A DNA stretch of 64,000 nt from JAENVT01 sp963720775 (GCA_963720775.1 CAVRGR010000002.1:62001-126000); one strand, 5' to 3'. Numbered from the stretch's first letter, positions 18,688-28,061 are shown. Program-made: numbers and translations. Notes: a model not told the origin generated them from the sequence alone.

Positions 18688-19980
18688 ATGCGATTCAGGG
18701 CAAGCGAGGTCGCGGCAGCAACAGGCGGGCGTCTGGTCGGTCCCGACATCGACATCGACGGTGCCGGTTTCGATACGCGAACCCTGAGGTCGGGTCAACT
18801 GTTCGTGCCGCTGATCGCCGAACGCGACGGCCACGAGTTCATCGATCAGGCATTGGCCGCGGGCGCAGCTGCGTACCTCACCTCACGCGAACCCGTGCGA
18901 GGAACCGCCATCGAGGTCGTCGACACGTTGCGGGCATTGATGGACCTCGGCGCCCATCATCGGCGGGCGTTCACCGGCACGGTGATCGGCATCACCGGCT
19001 CTGTCGGCAAGACGAGCACGAAGGACATGGCCTGGAAGGCGCTGGCGGCCAGCCGGCCAACTGCAGCCAACGAGCGCAGCTTCAACAACGAACAAGGACT
19101 GCCGACGACGATCCTGAACCGGCCCCACGACGTCGAGGTGATGGTGTTGGAGATGGGCATGCGCGGGTTCGGCGAGATCGAGCAGTTGTGCCGAATCGCA
19201 GCGCCTCACGTCGGCGTCGTCACGCGCGTTGCCGAGGCCCACAGCGATCGGGTCGACGGAATCGAAGGTGTGGCCAAGGCAAAGGGCGAGTTGATCGCAG
19301 CGCTGCCCGGCGACGGCGTCGCCATCCTCAACGCCGACGATCACCGGGTGAGAAGGATGAGCCGGTTGACCTCGGCGAGCTGCCTGCTGTTCGGTGAGGC
19401 CGACGATGCCGACGTGCGCGTGCGCCGCGTGGAGCTCGACCACCTGGCGCGCGCATCGTTCGTCGTGGAGAGTCCCTGGGGCACGGTCGAGGTTCGGCTT
19501 GCCGTCAGTGGTCGGCACATGGCCATCAACGCGGCGGCCGCGCTGGCCTGCGTCGGCGCGGTCGGTGGAGACCTCGCTGCAGGCGCCGAGGCGCTCGGTG
19601 AAGTGGGCCTCACAGCCATGCGAATGCAGGTCGAGCGATCGGCCTCCGGTGCACTCATCCTGAACGATTCCTACAACGCCAATCCGACGTCGATGCGCGC
19701 CGCTATCGATGCGCTCCTCGATCTCCCTGCCACTCGCCGTGTTGCGATCGTGGGGGTCATGGCCGAGATCAGCGACGCCGAGGCAGAGCATCGGGCGATT
19801 GCCCGGTACGCGGCGGATCGTGGGGTGGAGCTCATCACCGTCGACACCGACCTCTATGGCATCGCCCCGTCAGTCGACGCTGCCGCGACGCTGGGCTCGA
19901 TTGCCGACGGTGATGCCGTGCTCGTCAAAGGCAGCCGGGTCGCCGGGCTCGAAAGAATCGCGGCGCTCCTCGTAGCTTGA
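18688..19980 (+). CDS. murF: UDP-N-acetylmuramoyl-tripeptide--D-alanyl-D-alanine ligase
   Basis: A 430-aa Mur ligase that adds D-Ala-D-Ala to the UDP-MurNAc-tripeptide in the cytosol. The P-loop is GITGSVGKTSTKDM (near residue 101), the central block NNEQGLPTTILNRP and EMGMRGFGEIEQL is MurF-like, and the C-terminal domain begins near LILNDSYNANPTSMRAAID. It is divergent from ddl, which makes its D-Ala-D-Ala substrate, so the pair shares a control region. It lies outside any dcw cell-division cluster in this window. Confidence 0.92.
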   Translation: MRFRASEVAAATGGRLVGPDIDIDGAGFDTRTLRSGQLFVPLIAERDGHEFIDQALAAGAAAYLTSREPVRGTAIEVVDTLRALMDLGAHHRRAFTGTVIGITGSVGKTSTKDMAWKALAASRPTAANERSFNNEQGLPTTILNRPHDVEVMVLEMGMRGFGEIEQLCRIAAPHVGVVTRVAEAHSDRVDGIEGVAKAKGELIAALPGDGVAILNADDHRVRRMSRLTSASCLLFGEADDADVRVRRVELDHLARASFVVESPWGTVEVRLAVSGRHMAINAAAALACVGAVGGDLAAGAEALGEVGLTAMRMQVERSASGALILNDSYNANPTSMRAAIDALLDLPATRRVAIVGVMAEISDAEAEHRAIARYAADRGVELITVDTDLYGIAPSVDAAATLGSIADGDAVLVKGSRVAGLERIAALLVA

Positions 19981-19985
19981 TCGCC

Positions 19986-20405
19986 ATGGACATCTCAGAA
20001 GCCTTGGAGTTCGCCGCGGCCCGCCACAACGGAGTACTCGTCACGCAGAAGCGCGATGGCCGCCCGCAACTTTCCAACATCTCCCACGTCGTCATCGACG
20101 GTGTCGTGAAGATCTCGATCACTGCCGAACGGGCCAAGTACAACAACCTCCTTCGTAACCCGCATGCCTCGCTGTACGTCACCCGCGAAGACTTCTGGGG
20201 GTACGTCGTGATCGACGGCGATGCCGAGTTGTCGCAGGTGGCCTCGAAGACAACGGATGCTGGCGTCGACGAGCTGGTGGAGGTGTACCGGGCAATCGCC
20301 GGCGAGCATCCTGATTGGGATGACTACCGCAGGGCGATGGTTGCCGACAGGCGGGTCGTCGTACGTCTGAGGCCCACTCACGCCTACGGCATGCTCGGCG
20401 GCTGA
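19986..20405 (+). CDS. PPOX-class (F420/FMN split-barrel) oxidoreductase
   Basis: A 139-aa split-barrel flavin/F420-binding protein. Features are the opening AARHNGVLVTQKRDGRPQLS, KISITAERAKYNNLLRNPHA and DFWGYVVIDGDAEL. This matches the Rv1155-like group that uses F420 or FMN in actinobacteria; which cofactor is used cannot be settled here. The start is ATG 19986; TTG 19977 would overlap the end of murF. It follows murF closely, possibly by chance. Confidence 0.8.
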   Translation: MDISEALEFAAARHNGVLVTQKRDGRPQLSNISHVVIDGVVKISITAERAKYNNLLRNPHASLYVTREDFWGYVVIDGDAELSQVASKTTDAGVDELVEVYRAIAGEHPDWDDYRRAMVADRRVVVRLRPTHAYGMLGG

Positions 20406-20419
20406 CGTCGCCCTCGTGC

Positions 20420-21637
20420 TCAGTGCCCCGCCGTGAACGTGATCGGCATGTGCTCCGGGCCGAAGATCCCGACGCCTTCCGGCTTCCACGTGATGTCGCC
20501 GTCGACGGTCAGCTTCGGCATGCGCCGTGCGAGTAGTGGCAACGCTTCCTGCAGCTCGGCACGGGCCAATGCAGCGCCCAGGCAGTAGTGGATGCCCGAA
20601 CCAAACGTCAGCTGCGGTTGGCCGGGCGCGGCCGAGGTGATGTCGAACACCTCCGGCTCGGGGAACACGCTCGAGTCGCGGTTGCCTTCCGCCAGCCCGA
20701 TGGAGATGAACGTGCCCGCTGGAAAGACGACATCGCGGTATTCGATGTCGCAACTGGCGAAGCGGACCGTGCCACGTACTGCGCCGAAGTAGCGCATGCA
20801 CTCCTCGACGGCGCGAGGAGCCAGTTCGGGTTGATCTGCAAGCAACTTCCATTGATCCGGATGATCGGCGAACAGGGCAACAGAACAACCCAGCTGGTTG
20901 CGCGTCGTGTCGGTGCCTCCGACGATGACGGCGTTGACCATCATCACCAACTCGTCGGTGCTCAGCTTGTCGCCGCCCTCCTCAGCGGCGATGAGGTCGG
21001 TCAACAGGTCTTCGGAAGGCTTGCTGCGCCGCTCGGCGATCAGGCCGCGGGTGTACTCGCCGAGCTCGTCCTGAGTGCGCATGATGAGGTCGAGCTTGTC
21101 GACCACGTCGATGGAGAAGATCTGGAGGATGTCGGCGGCCCAGCGGCTGAACAGCTTCCAATCCTGCTTGGGAGCCCCGAGCAGCTCACAGATGATCGGA
21201 ATTGGGTAGGGCTCGCAGATATCGGTCGTGAAGTCGGCACGGCCGGCGTCGGCGACCTTGTCGACGAGCCCGTTGATGACCTCGCGCATGAACGGGCGCA
21301 GGCGGTCGGCCGCACGTGGTGTGAACGCTTGAGCCACGAGACGGCGCAACCTGGTGTGCACGTCGCCTTCCGCCGACAAGATGCTGACCTGCTGACGCTC
21401 GAGAAACGCTGGGTTGGTGATGCCCATCAACTCGGGGATCTTGCTGGTCGCGCTGTGCCACCTCCGATCGCGCAGCACTGCAACCGCGTCGTCGTACCGC
21501 AGCACGGCGTATCCGAACATGTTGCGGACGAGCCACTGGTCGGCCGACAGCGATAAGAGCATTGCGCGCCGCTGGTCGTAGTTGCCGTCGGCCGGCGTGA
21601 TCTGCGGCAGGTCGAGTTCAAAAGCAAGCGTTGCCAT
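20420..21637 (-). CDS. Cytochrome P450
   Basis: A 405-aa soluble bacterial P450. The heme-ligand loop is FGSGIHYCLGAALARAE, the I-helix oxygen-activating motif is GGTDTTRNQ, and the K-helix ExxR is present as EECMR after the 'APRAVEE' stretch. These enzymes insert one oxygen from O2 into a substrate, using external redox partners; no ferredoxin or reductase gene is nearby. Substrate unknown. The gene starts at ATG 21637 and lies 25 bases downstream of ald's stop on the same strand. Confidence 0.93.
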   Translation of the reverse strand: MATLAFELDLPQITPADGNYDQRRAMLLSLSADQWLVRNMFGYAVLRYDDAVAVLRDRRWHSATSKIPELMGITNPAFLERQQVSILSAEGDVHTRLRRLVAQAFTPRAADRLRPFMREVINGLVDKVADAGRADFTTDICEPYPIPIICELLGAPKQDWKLFSRWAADILQIFSIDVVDKLDLIMRTQDELGEYTRGLIAERRSKPSEDLLTDLIAAEEGGDKLSTDELVMMVNAVIVGGTDTTRNQLGCSVALFADHPDQWKLLADQPELAPRAVEECMRYFGAVRGTVRFASCDIEYRDVVFPAGTFISIGLAEGNRDSSVFPEPEVFDITSAAPGQPQLTFGSGIHYCLGAALARAELQEALPLLARRMPKLTVDGDITWKPEGVGIFGPEHMPITFTAGH

Positions 21638-21662
21638 GGGCCAGACGCTAGGTCGGTGTGGC

Positions 21663-22793
21663 TCAGTTCAGCGCAGCGAGCGGCTCGATGAAGGGCGTAC
21701 CGAGGAACTCGGCGACCGGGGCGTTGGTGATCGAGCCGGCAAACGTGTTCAACCCGTGCGACAGCGAGTCGTCGCGGCGGCACCCGCCCGCAGCGCCGTG
21801 GATGGCCACTTCGAGCTGGTACGGCAGTGTTGCATTGGTGAGCGCGTAGGTGCTGGTGTGCGGCACCGCGCCCGGCATGTTGCCGACGGCGTAGTGCAGC
21901 ACGCCGTGAAGTTCGTATACGGGATCGTTGTGGGTGGTCTCGTGTATGGTCTCGATGCAGCCGCCTTGATCGATGGCCACGTCGACGATCACCGCGCCGA
22001 GCTTCATCGATCGAACCATGTCTTCGGTGACCACGACCGGCGCCCGACCACCGGCGACGAGCACGGCGCCGATCACGAGGTCGGCATCTGCGATGTTGCG
22101 TTCGAGGGAGCCACGGTTGGAAGCAAGCGTCACGATGCGGCCCTTGTTGATCTGATCCACCCATCGAAGACGATCGAGGTTCTTGTCGAACAACACGACC
22201 TCGGCCTCCATGCCAGCGGCGATCCATGCTGCGTTCCACCCGACGTTGCCGGCACCGAGCACGACCACCTTTGCCGGCTGCACACCCGGAGCGCCGCCCA
22301 TCAACACCCCACGTCCTCCGTTGTGACGCTCGAGGTAGTGCGCGCCCATCTGGGGCGCGAGCCGACCGGCGACCTCACTCATCGGGGCCAGCAGGGGGAG
22401 TGCACCGCTGTCGAGTTGCACGGTTTCGTACGCAAGCGCGGTGCACCGCGAATCGATCAACGCCTTGGCGACCGAGGGATAGGCGGCGAGGTGGAGGTAC
22501 GTGAACAAGGTGAGGTCGGGGCGAAGGAACGAGAACTCCTCCTCCTTCGGTTCCTTGACCTTGACGACGAGCTGCTGCGACCAGGCGTCGGCAGCAGTGG
22601 GCACGATCTCGGCGCCAGCTGCCTTGTAGTCGGCATCACTGAAGCTGGCTCCGACGCCTGCGCCCGTCTCGACGAACACGTTGATCCCCAACCGTTCGAA
22701 CTCACGCACACCATCGGGCGTCATCGCCACGCGGTACTCGTTGTTCTTGATCTCCTTCGGTACGCCGACGGTTCGAATCACGGGTGAAGTCAT
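21663..22793 (-). CDS. ald: Alanine dehydrogenase
   Basis: A 376-aa NAD-dependent enzyme interconverting L-alanine and pyruvate plus ammonia. Typical features are GVPKEIKNNEYRVAMTPDGV at the N-terminus, VKVKEPKEEE, the NAD motif VVVLGAGNVGWNAAWIAAGM and AIDQGGCIETIHETTHNDPV near the C-terminus. The start is ATG 22793; another ATG 9 bases upstream is possible. It is divergent from an Lrp-family gene 63 bases away, the usual arrangement for an Lrp-type activator of ald. Confidence 0.95.
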   Translation of the reverse strand: MTSPVIRTVGVPKEIKNNEYRVAMTPDGVREFERLGINVFVETGAGVGASFSDADYKAAGAEIVPTAADAWSQQLVVKVKEPKEEEFSFLRPDLTLFTYLHLAAYPSVAKALIDSRCTALAYETVQLDSGALPLLAPMSEVAGRLAPQMGAHYLERHNGGRGVLMGGAPGVQPAKVVVLGAGNVGWNAAWIAAGMEAEVVLFDKNLDRLRWVDQINKGRIVTLASNRGSLERNIADADLVIGAVLVAGGRAPVVVTEDMVRSMKLGAVIVDVAIDQGGCIETIHETTHNDPVYELHGVLHYAVGNMPGAVPHTSTYALTNATLPYQLEVAIHGAAGGCRRDDSLSHGLNTFAGSITNAPVAEFLGTPFIEPLAALN

Positions 22794-22820
22794 GCAGCGC
22801 ATCTTGCGCCGGGCACAACC

Positions 22821-22830
22821 GTTGATCAAC
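22821..22830. promoter_or_regulatory. Palindrome in the ald/lrp divergent promoter
   Basis: GTTGATCAAC is a perfect 10-base palindrome lying about midway between the ald start (22793) and the Lrp-family start (22857). Lrp/AsnC proteins bind short, often AT-centred palindromes in such gaps, so it is a candidate site for the adjacent regulator. A 10-base palindrome can occur by chance. Confidence 0.4.
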
Positions 22831-22856
22831 AGGCAAAGACACGCCAAGATGAGGGG

Positions 22857-23303
22857 ATGTCCGACGAACGCATGGCCATAGATCTTCTGGACCGTCGAAT
22901 CATCGGAATCCTGCAGCAATCCGGTCGAATCAGCTGGCGGGAGCTGGCCGAGGCCGTGCACATGGCACCGAGCTCCGTCGCCGATCGCGTTCGCCGGTTG
23001 GAGGCGGCAGGTGCCATCCGCGGCTACCACGCCAACATCGATCCGGCCTCGCTCGGGCGCAACGTGCGGGCCGTGATCGATGTCAGCCTTCCGGCAGGTG
23101 CCGACCCGGCGGTGTTCGAGGCGCGGCTCTCCGAACGCGACGAGGTGGAACTGGCGCTCTACGTCACGGGTCCTGCCGACTACACGGTGATCGTCGACTG
23201 CGTCGGCGCGGAGGGTTTGGATGCCTTCATCCGTTGGTTGAAAGCGGAAGCCGGCGTCGCTCGCACAGAGAGCAAGTTCGTGTTGCGTCCCGTAATCGGA
23301 TAG
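22857..23303 (+). CDS. Lrp/AsnC-family regulator next to ald
   Basis: A 148-aa regulator. The N-terminal winged helix (LLDRRIIGILQQSGRISWRE, then MAPSSVADRVRRLEAAGAIR) is followed by an RAM-type ligand domain (VIDVSLPAGADPAVFEARL, LYVTGPADYTVIVDC). Family members sense amino acids as octamers. Its divergence from ald suggests it controls alanine use. The start is ATG 22857. Confidence 0.88.
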   Translation: MSDERMAIDLLDRRIIGILQQSGRISWRELAEAVHMAPSSVADRVRRLEAAGAIRGYHANIDPASLGRNVRAVIDVSLPAGADPAVFEARLSERDEVELALYVTGPADYTVIVDCVGAEGLDAFIRWLKAEAGVARTESKFVLRPVIG

Positions 23304-23351
23304 GTCAAGATCGGCACCCGTTCGCATCGGAGCGAGCCAAAGGGGAAACCA

Positions 23352-24779
23352 ATGAAGGCGTTCCGCAACTTCATCAATGGTCAACATGTCGACGCGGCCG
23401 ATGGTCGCACGACCGCTGTGGTGAATCCCGCCACGGGCGAGCAATACGCAACCGCGCCGCTGTCGGGTGAGGCCGACATCGACAACGCGATGAGAGCGGC
23501 GGCTGCCGCGCACGAGACGTGGCGTGACACCACGCCCAGCGAGCGCTCGCTGGCGCTGTTCCGCCTGGCGGATGCCGTCGAGAGCCGTGCCGAGGAACTG
23601 ATTGCTCTCGAGGTCGAGAACTGCGGCAAGCCGATCCACCTGACGCGAAGTGAAGAGATCCCGCCGATGGTCGACCAGATCCGCTTCTTCGCCACAGCGG
23701 CGCGCCATCTCGAAGGCAAGAGCGCCGGCGAGTACATGCGCAACATGACCTCTTTCATCCGACGTGAATCGATCGGGGTGTGCGCCCAGGTGGCACCCTG
23801 GAACTACCCGATGATGATGGCGGTGTGGAAGTTCGCTCCCGCGCTCGCGGCCGGCAACACGGTGGTGCTGAAGCCCAGCGACACGACGCCCGCCAGCACC
23901 ACGCTTCTTGCCGAGATCGCCGCTGAGTTCTTCCCGGCCGGGGTGTTCAACGTGGTGTGCGGTGACCGCGATACGGGCCGGGCGATGGTGGTGCACGACA
24001 TCCCGGCGATGGTCAGTGTCACCGGCTCGGTGCGCGCCGGGCAGGAGGTTGCCGCCGCCGCAGCGCAAAGCCTGAAGCGATGCCACCTCGAACTCGGTGG
24101 GAAGGCGCCGGTCGTCGTGTTCGACGATGCCGATGTTGCCGCTGCCGCTGAAGGAATTGCGATCGCCGGCTACTTCAACGCCGGCCAGGACTGCACAGCG
24201 GCGACCCGCGTGATTGCCGGCCCGGGGGTGTACGACGACTTCGTCGCCGCCCTCGCCGAGCAGGCCAACGGGACGCAGACCGGCATGCCCGACAACGAAG
24301 ACGTGCTCTTCGGCCCGGTGAACAATCCCAACCAACTCGCTCACGTCTCCGGCATGGTCAGCCGGGCACCGAACCATGCCACCGTTTCGGCCGGGGGGCA
24401 CCCCGTAGGTGGACAGGGCTTCTTCTTCGAACCAACCGTCATCAGTGGGCTCCACCAGGACGACGAGATGATCCAACGTGAGATCTTCGGGCCGGTCATC
24501 ACCGTGCAGCAGTTCTCTGACGAGGACGAGGCGGTTCGTTGGGCCAACGGAGTCGAGTACGGCCTGGCGTCCAGCGTGTGGACGAAGGACTTCGGTCGGG
24601 CAATGCGCATGGCCAAGCGGCTCGACTTCGGGTGCGTGTGGATCAACACCCACATCCCGCTCGTCGCCGAGATGCCTCACGGTGGGTTCAAGAAGTCGGG
24701 CTACGGCAAAGACCTGTCGGCGTACGCGCTCGACGATTACACCCGCATCAAGCACGTCATGGCCAACCTCGACTCATGA
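23352..24779 (+). CDS. Aminobutyraldehyde/betaine-aldehyde-type dehydrogenase
   Basis: A 475-aa NAD(P)-dependent aldehyde dehydrogenase. The catalytic Cys is in GYFNAGQDCTAATR, the general-base Glu in HLELGGKAPVVVF, and the NAD-binding block is APWNYPMMMAVWKFAPALAAG. The sequence resembles gamma-aminobutyraldehyde (1-pyrroline) dehydrogenases of putrescine breakdown. The nearby potADBC operon supports a polyamine role. A close alternative is betaine-aldehyde dehydrogenase. The start is ATG 23352, with a purine-rich AGGGGAAACC run upstream. Confidence 0.85.
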   Translation: MKAFRNFINGQHVDAADGRTTAVVNPATGEQYATAPLSGEADIDNAMRAAAAAHETWRDTTPSERSLALFRLADAVESRAEELIALEVENCGKPIHLTRSEEIPPMVDQIRFFATAARHLEGKSAGEYMRNMTSFIRRESIGVCAQVAPWNYPMMMAVWKFAPALAAGNTVVLKPSDTTPASTTLLAEIAAEFFPAGVFNVVCGDRDTGRAMVVHDIPAMVSVTGSVRAGQEVAAAAAQSLKRCHLELGGKAPVVVFDDADVAAAAEGIAIAGYFNAGQDCTAATRVIAGPGVYDDFVAALAEQANGTQTGMPDNEDVLFGPVNNPNQLAHVSGMVSRAPNHATVSAGGHPVGGQGFFFEPTVISGLHQDDEMIQREIFGPVITVQQFSDEDEAVRWANGVEYGLASSVWTKDFGRAMRMAKRLDFGCVWINTHIPLVAEMPHGGFKKSGYGKDLSAYALDDYTRIKHVMANLDS

Positions 24780-24782
24780 CGC

Positions 24783-24879
24783 TGTGGAGTGTTTCGCGCT
24801 CACCTCGGTGCCTCGAACGACTCCACACCGTGCCTGTGGAGTGTTTCGCGCCCACCTCGGTGCCTCGAAGGACTCCACA
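24783..24879. repeat. Tandem pair of 45-bp long hairpins between convergent genes
   Basis: Two 45-base units (24783-24827 and 24835-24879, period 52) differ at only two positions. Each begins TGTGGAGT and ends ACTCCACA (perfect 8-base arms). A partly paired GTTTCG/CGAAcG part and a CACC-TC-GGTG tip lie inside, so each forms one long hairpin. They fill the gap between the convergent aldehyde dehydrogenase (ends 24779) and Lrp gene (ends 24885). They probably work as a bidirectional terminator or are a REP-like element. Confidence 0.75.
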
Positions 24880-24884
24880 GGGTC

Positions 24885-25343
24885 CTAGTGCGCGCCCCAG
24901 GCGAACGTTTGCTTGACGAGGTCGAGGTAGATGAAGGTCTCGGTGGAGACCACTCCCGGCACCGAGCGGATACGGTTGGTGAGGTCGAGCAGCATTCCGT
25001 CGTCCTCGACGACCACCTCGCACATGAAGTCGAATGATCCGGCCGTCACGACGAGGTAGTCGATGTCGGTCATGGCCTGGAGCGACTTGGCCAGGTCGTC
25101 GGTGGGTCCGGCGCTACGGACCCCGATCATCGCCATGCGTCGAAGACCGAGCGACATCGGGTTGGTCACCGCGACGACTTGCATGACGCCGGCGTCGGTC
25201 ATTCGCTGGACCCTTTGACGGGCCGCGGCTTCCGACAGACCGACCGCGGCGCCGAGGCGTGTGTACGGGATTCGACCGTCGGCCTGGAGGCATTCGATGA
25301 TCGCCCGATCGGTGTCGTCGAGCTGGGTACCGGATCGGTCCAT
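24885..25343 (-). CDS. Lrp/AsnC-family regulator
   Basis: A 152-aa Lrp-type protein: winged helix (DDTDRAIIECLQADGRIPYT, SEAAARQRVQRMTDAGVMQV) and a C-terminal ligand domain (YLVVTAGSFDFMCEVVVEDD). It lies between the aldehyde dehydrogenase and the pot operon, so it may control amine or polyamine use. It starts at ATG 25343. The 219 bases between it and potA are the shared divergent control region; I see no clear operator there. Confidence 0.87.
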   Translation of the reverse strand: MDRSGTQLDDTDRAIIECLQADGRIPYTRLGAAVGLSEAAARQRVQRMTDAGVMQVVAVTNPMSLGLRRMAMIGVRSAGPTDDLAKSLQAMTDIDYLVVTAGSFDFMCEVVVEDDGMLLDLTNRIRSVPGVVSTETFIYLDLVKQTFAWGAH

Positions 25344-25562
25344 CGCTACGGATACTGGCGTCTACGGTCGGTCCATGCAAGGCAATCCGTGGCGCACCAG
25401 TTGGAAACATGCGCTTTCCTTGATTTTCGAGGGTCCGACGTGCAACGGTGTGCACGTGGCAGCGCCTAACGAGGTCGGCACATCGCGGCTCGCCTCGTCG
25501 GTGTTCGCGCTGTGCCTCCGAGGGGAATAAGGTTGGGGGCCGAAGAGTATGGGGGATCCTTT

Positions 25563-26711
25563 GTGACTGAGATGTCCGTGTCACCATCGGGTGGCACGTC
25601 AGAACGCGGCGCAGTCGAGCTCACCGACGTCACCAAGCGATTCGGCACCATGGTCGCAGTCGACCAGCTGAACCTCTCGGTTCGCCCGGGCGAGTTCCTC
25701 TCGTTGCTCGGGCCGTCTGGCTGCGGCAAGACCACGACGCTGCGCATGCTCGCCGGTTTCGAGCAGCCCGACGAGGGTTTCATCCGCATCAGCGGTGAGT
25801 ACGTGCAGGGCATCCCGCCGTACAAGCGCGATGTCAACACGGTGTTCCAGGCCTATGCGCTGTTCCCGCACATGACCGTTGCCGAGAACGTCGCCTATGG
25901 GTTGCGCCAGAAGCGCACGCCGAAGGCCGAGGTGGCCAGCCGCGTCAACGAAGCGCTCGGCATGGTGAAGATGACCAAGCTTGCCGAGCGCCACCCGCGG
26001 CAGATGTCGGGTGGTCAGCAGCAGCGCGTCGCGCTGGCACGGGCGCTCGTGAACCGCCCGAGCGTGCTGCTGCTCGACGAGCCGCTGGGCGCGCTCGATC
26101 GCAAGCTCCGCGAAGAGATGCAGATCGAGTTGAAGCTGCTACAGAGCCAGCTCGGGATCACGTTCATCTTCGTCACCCACGATCAGGAAGAGGCCATGAG
26201 CATGAGCGATCGCATCGCCATCATGCTCGAAGGCCACATCGAGCAACTCGGCGATCCCGAGACGGTGTACGAACACCCTGTCTCGGCCTTCGTCGCCGGG
26301 TTCATCGGCCGCAACAACTTCTGGCGGGGAACGGCGAGCACCGATGGCATGAGAGCCGACGACGGAACCCTCTTCGTCTGCGATCGCCCGGAGGAGCGGG
26401 TGGCCGACGGCCAGCGCGCCCTGTCGGCCGTCCGCCCGGAGAGCTTCACGCTGTCGCCAACCGACCCCGGTTCGATCGTCAACGTCCTGGCCGGTGAGGT
26501 CGCCGGGGTGTCCCATTTCGGCGACACCCTGCAATACGTCGTGCGCACGCCGCTGCGCGACGTGATCGTGTTGCTGCCCCGCCAAAAGGCACCGAACCTG
26601 CAACCCGGCGATCAAGTGTGGTGCCAGTGGTCCGCCAGCGACGTCTACCAGTTCTCGGCGGCCCAGGAGAGCCTCGTGCTCGCCGAGCCCGCATCAGAAG
26701 CAGCAATCTAG
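25563..26711 (+). CDS. potA: Polyamine ABC transporter ATP-binding protein
   Basis: ATPase of a spermidine/putrescine-type importer, 382 aa from GTG 25563 (ATG 25572 is the alternative; the GTG has a GGGGGAT run upstream). Walker A is GPSGCGKTTTLRM, the signature MSGGQQQRVALARALVNRP, Walker B LLLDEPLGALD, and the H-loop IFVTHDQEEAM. The C-terminus (from about residue 260) is a TOBE-type domain. It is the first gene of potADBC, with 27 bases to potD. Confidence 0.93.
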   Translation: MTEMSVSPSGGTSERGAVELTDVTKRFGTMVAVDQLNLSVRPGEFLSLLGPSGCGKTTTLRMLAGFEQPDEGFIRISGEYVQGIPPYKRDVNTVFQAYALFPHMTVAENVAYGLRQKRTPKAEVASRVNEALGMVKMTKLAERHPRQMSGGQQQRVALARALVNRPSVLLLDEPLGALDRKLREEMQIELKLLQSQLGITFIFVTHDQEEAMSMSDRIAIMLEGHIEQLGDPETVYEHPVSAFVAGFIGRNNFWRGTASTDGMRADDGTLFVCDRPEERVADGQRALSAVRPESFTLSPTDPGSIVNVLAGEVAGVSHFGDTLQYVVRTPLRDVIVLLPRQKAPNLQPGDQVWCQWSASDVYQFSAAQESLVLAEPASEAAI

Positions 26712-26738
26712 ATCAACGACCCGTCCCAAGGAGCCCGC

Positions 26739-28028
26739 ATGTCATCCGAACAAGAACCCATCAACATCCTCGCCCCCCACAGCTTCCGCGAGAAGCTTTC
26801 GCGGCGAGCACTCTTCAGCATGGGTGGTGCGGCAGCGGGCCTGGCGATCATCGCCGCCGCCTGTGGCGACGACAAGAAGGCGAGCGACGCCACGACCGGG
26901 GCAACGACGGGCGTTACGTCGGCACCCGCGGGCGGTGGTGGCGGCGTGGGCGACAGTGGAACCGGCCTCGGCGTGGCGCCCGGCGACTACAGCCGGGTCA
27001 CCAACAAGTCGTCGGGCAACTTGAACATGTACACCTGGGGTGCCTACAACGACCCCGACATCGTCGGGGCGTTGGCCGAGAAAGACCTCAGCGTCAAGAT
27101 GAAGGTCGACTACTACACGAGCAACGAAGACCTCGTCACCAAGCTGCAAGCGTCGAAGGGAACGAGCGGCTACGACATCGTCGTGCCGACCGGTCCCTAC
27201 ATTCCGCAGATGATCCAGAACGGTCTGCTGGAGAAGTTCGACAAGTCGAAGCTGCCCAACATGGTCAACGTCGACCCCAACTACCTCGCCCAGGCATGGG
27301 ACCCGACCAACGACTACAGCGTCTGCAAGGACTGGGGCTCAACAGGTTGGTTCTATGACAAGACGCAGGTGTCGAAGGAAGTCAAGACGTGGACCGACTT
27401 CATCGACGTCTGCATGGGTGAGCAGAGCAAGAAGTGCTCCGTCCTCGACACGCCGGGCAACCTCACAGGAATGTACTTCTGGGCCAACGGCATCGACTGG
27501 AACACCGAAAAGAAAGAAGACCTCGACGCCGCCGAGATGTTTCTGGTCGACCAGTTCGCTACGCACATCAAGGCTTTCGACAGCTACCCGTCTGACAAGA
27601 TCGCCGAGGGCGCGTACACCATTTCGATGATGTGGAACGGAGACGCACGCGCCGCGTATCCGAAGATCAAGGATGCGGGCGGCACGGTCGAGAACTGGGT
27701 GTGGGGCCTGGGCGCACCCAACACCGAACTGTGGATGGACAACTATTGCATCCCCGCGGGCGCCCCGAACCCCGACGCTGCTCACGCCTGGATCGACTGG
27801 ATCCTGATTCCGGAGGTGTCGATCAAGGACCTCGACTTCCACGGCTACAACTCCGGAATGAAGAACATGGATCAACTGCTGAAGGATCTCAAGCCAGACC
27901 TGGAGTACGGCGACATAATCTTCTTCACCGATGAGCAGGTGAAGACGATGAGGACGCAGAAGATCACCTCCGCCCAGGATCGCTTGGTCGACATCTACAA
28001 CAAGATCAAGGCCGCGGCAGGCGCCTGA
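26739..28028 (+). CDS. potD: Polyamine ABC transporter substrate-binding lipoprotein
   Basis: A 429-aa exported binding protein. The N-terminus combines a twin-arginine-like stretch (KLSRRALFSMGG) with a lipobox (IIAAACG), so it is likely a Tat-exported lipoprotein. A Gly/Thr-rich linker follows. The PotD-like core starts LNMYTWGAYNDPDIVGAL and contains YDIVVPTGPYIPQMIQNGLL and TISMMWNGDARAAYPK. The start ATG has an AAGGAG ribosome-binding site. Ligand is probably spermidine or putrescine; it is not proven by sequence. Confidence 0.9.
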   Translation: MSSEQEPINILAPHSFREKLSRRALFSMGGAAAGLAIIAAACGDDKKASDATTGATTGVTSAPAGGGGGVGDSGTGLGVAPGDYSRVTNKSSGNLNMYTWGAYNDPDIVGALAEKDLSVKMKVDYYTSNEDLVTKLQASKGTSGYDIVVPTGPYIPQMIQNGLLEKFDKSKLPNMVNVDPNYLAQAWDPTNDYSVCKDWGSTGWFYDKTQVSKEVKTWTDFIDVCMGEQSKKCSVLDTPGNLTGMYFWANGIDWNTEKKEDLDAAEMFLVDQFATHIKAFDSYPSDKIAEGAYTISMMWNGDARAAYPKIKDAGGTVENWVWGLGAPNTELWMDNYCIPAGAPNPDAAHAWIDWILIPEVSIKDLDFHGYNSGMKNMDQLLKDLKPDLEYGDIIFFTDEQVKTMRTQKITSAQDRLVDIYNKIKAAAGA

Positions 28029-28061
28029 TGTCTGTCGAGTCGCGATCGGCGAGAGCGTGAC

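Noticed and set aside
22860..24755. Upstream extension of the ald frame across the Lrp and aldehyde dehydrogenase genes
   Set aside because: The extension is antisense to two well-supported genes; ald is complete from 22793.
24783..24879. CRISPR array
   Set aside because: Only two units, 7-base gap between them, palindromic throughout and no cas genes nearby.
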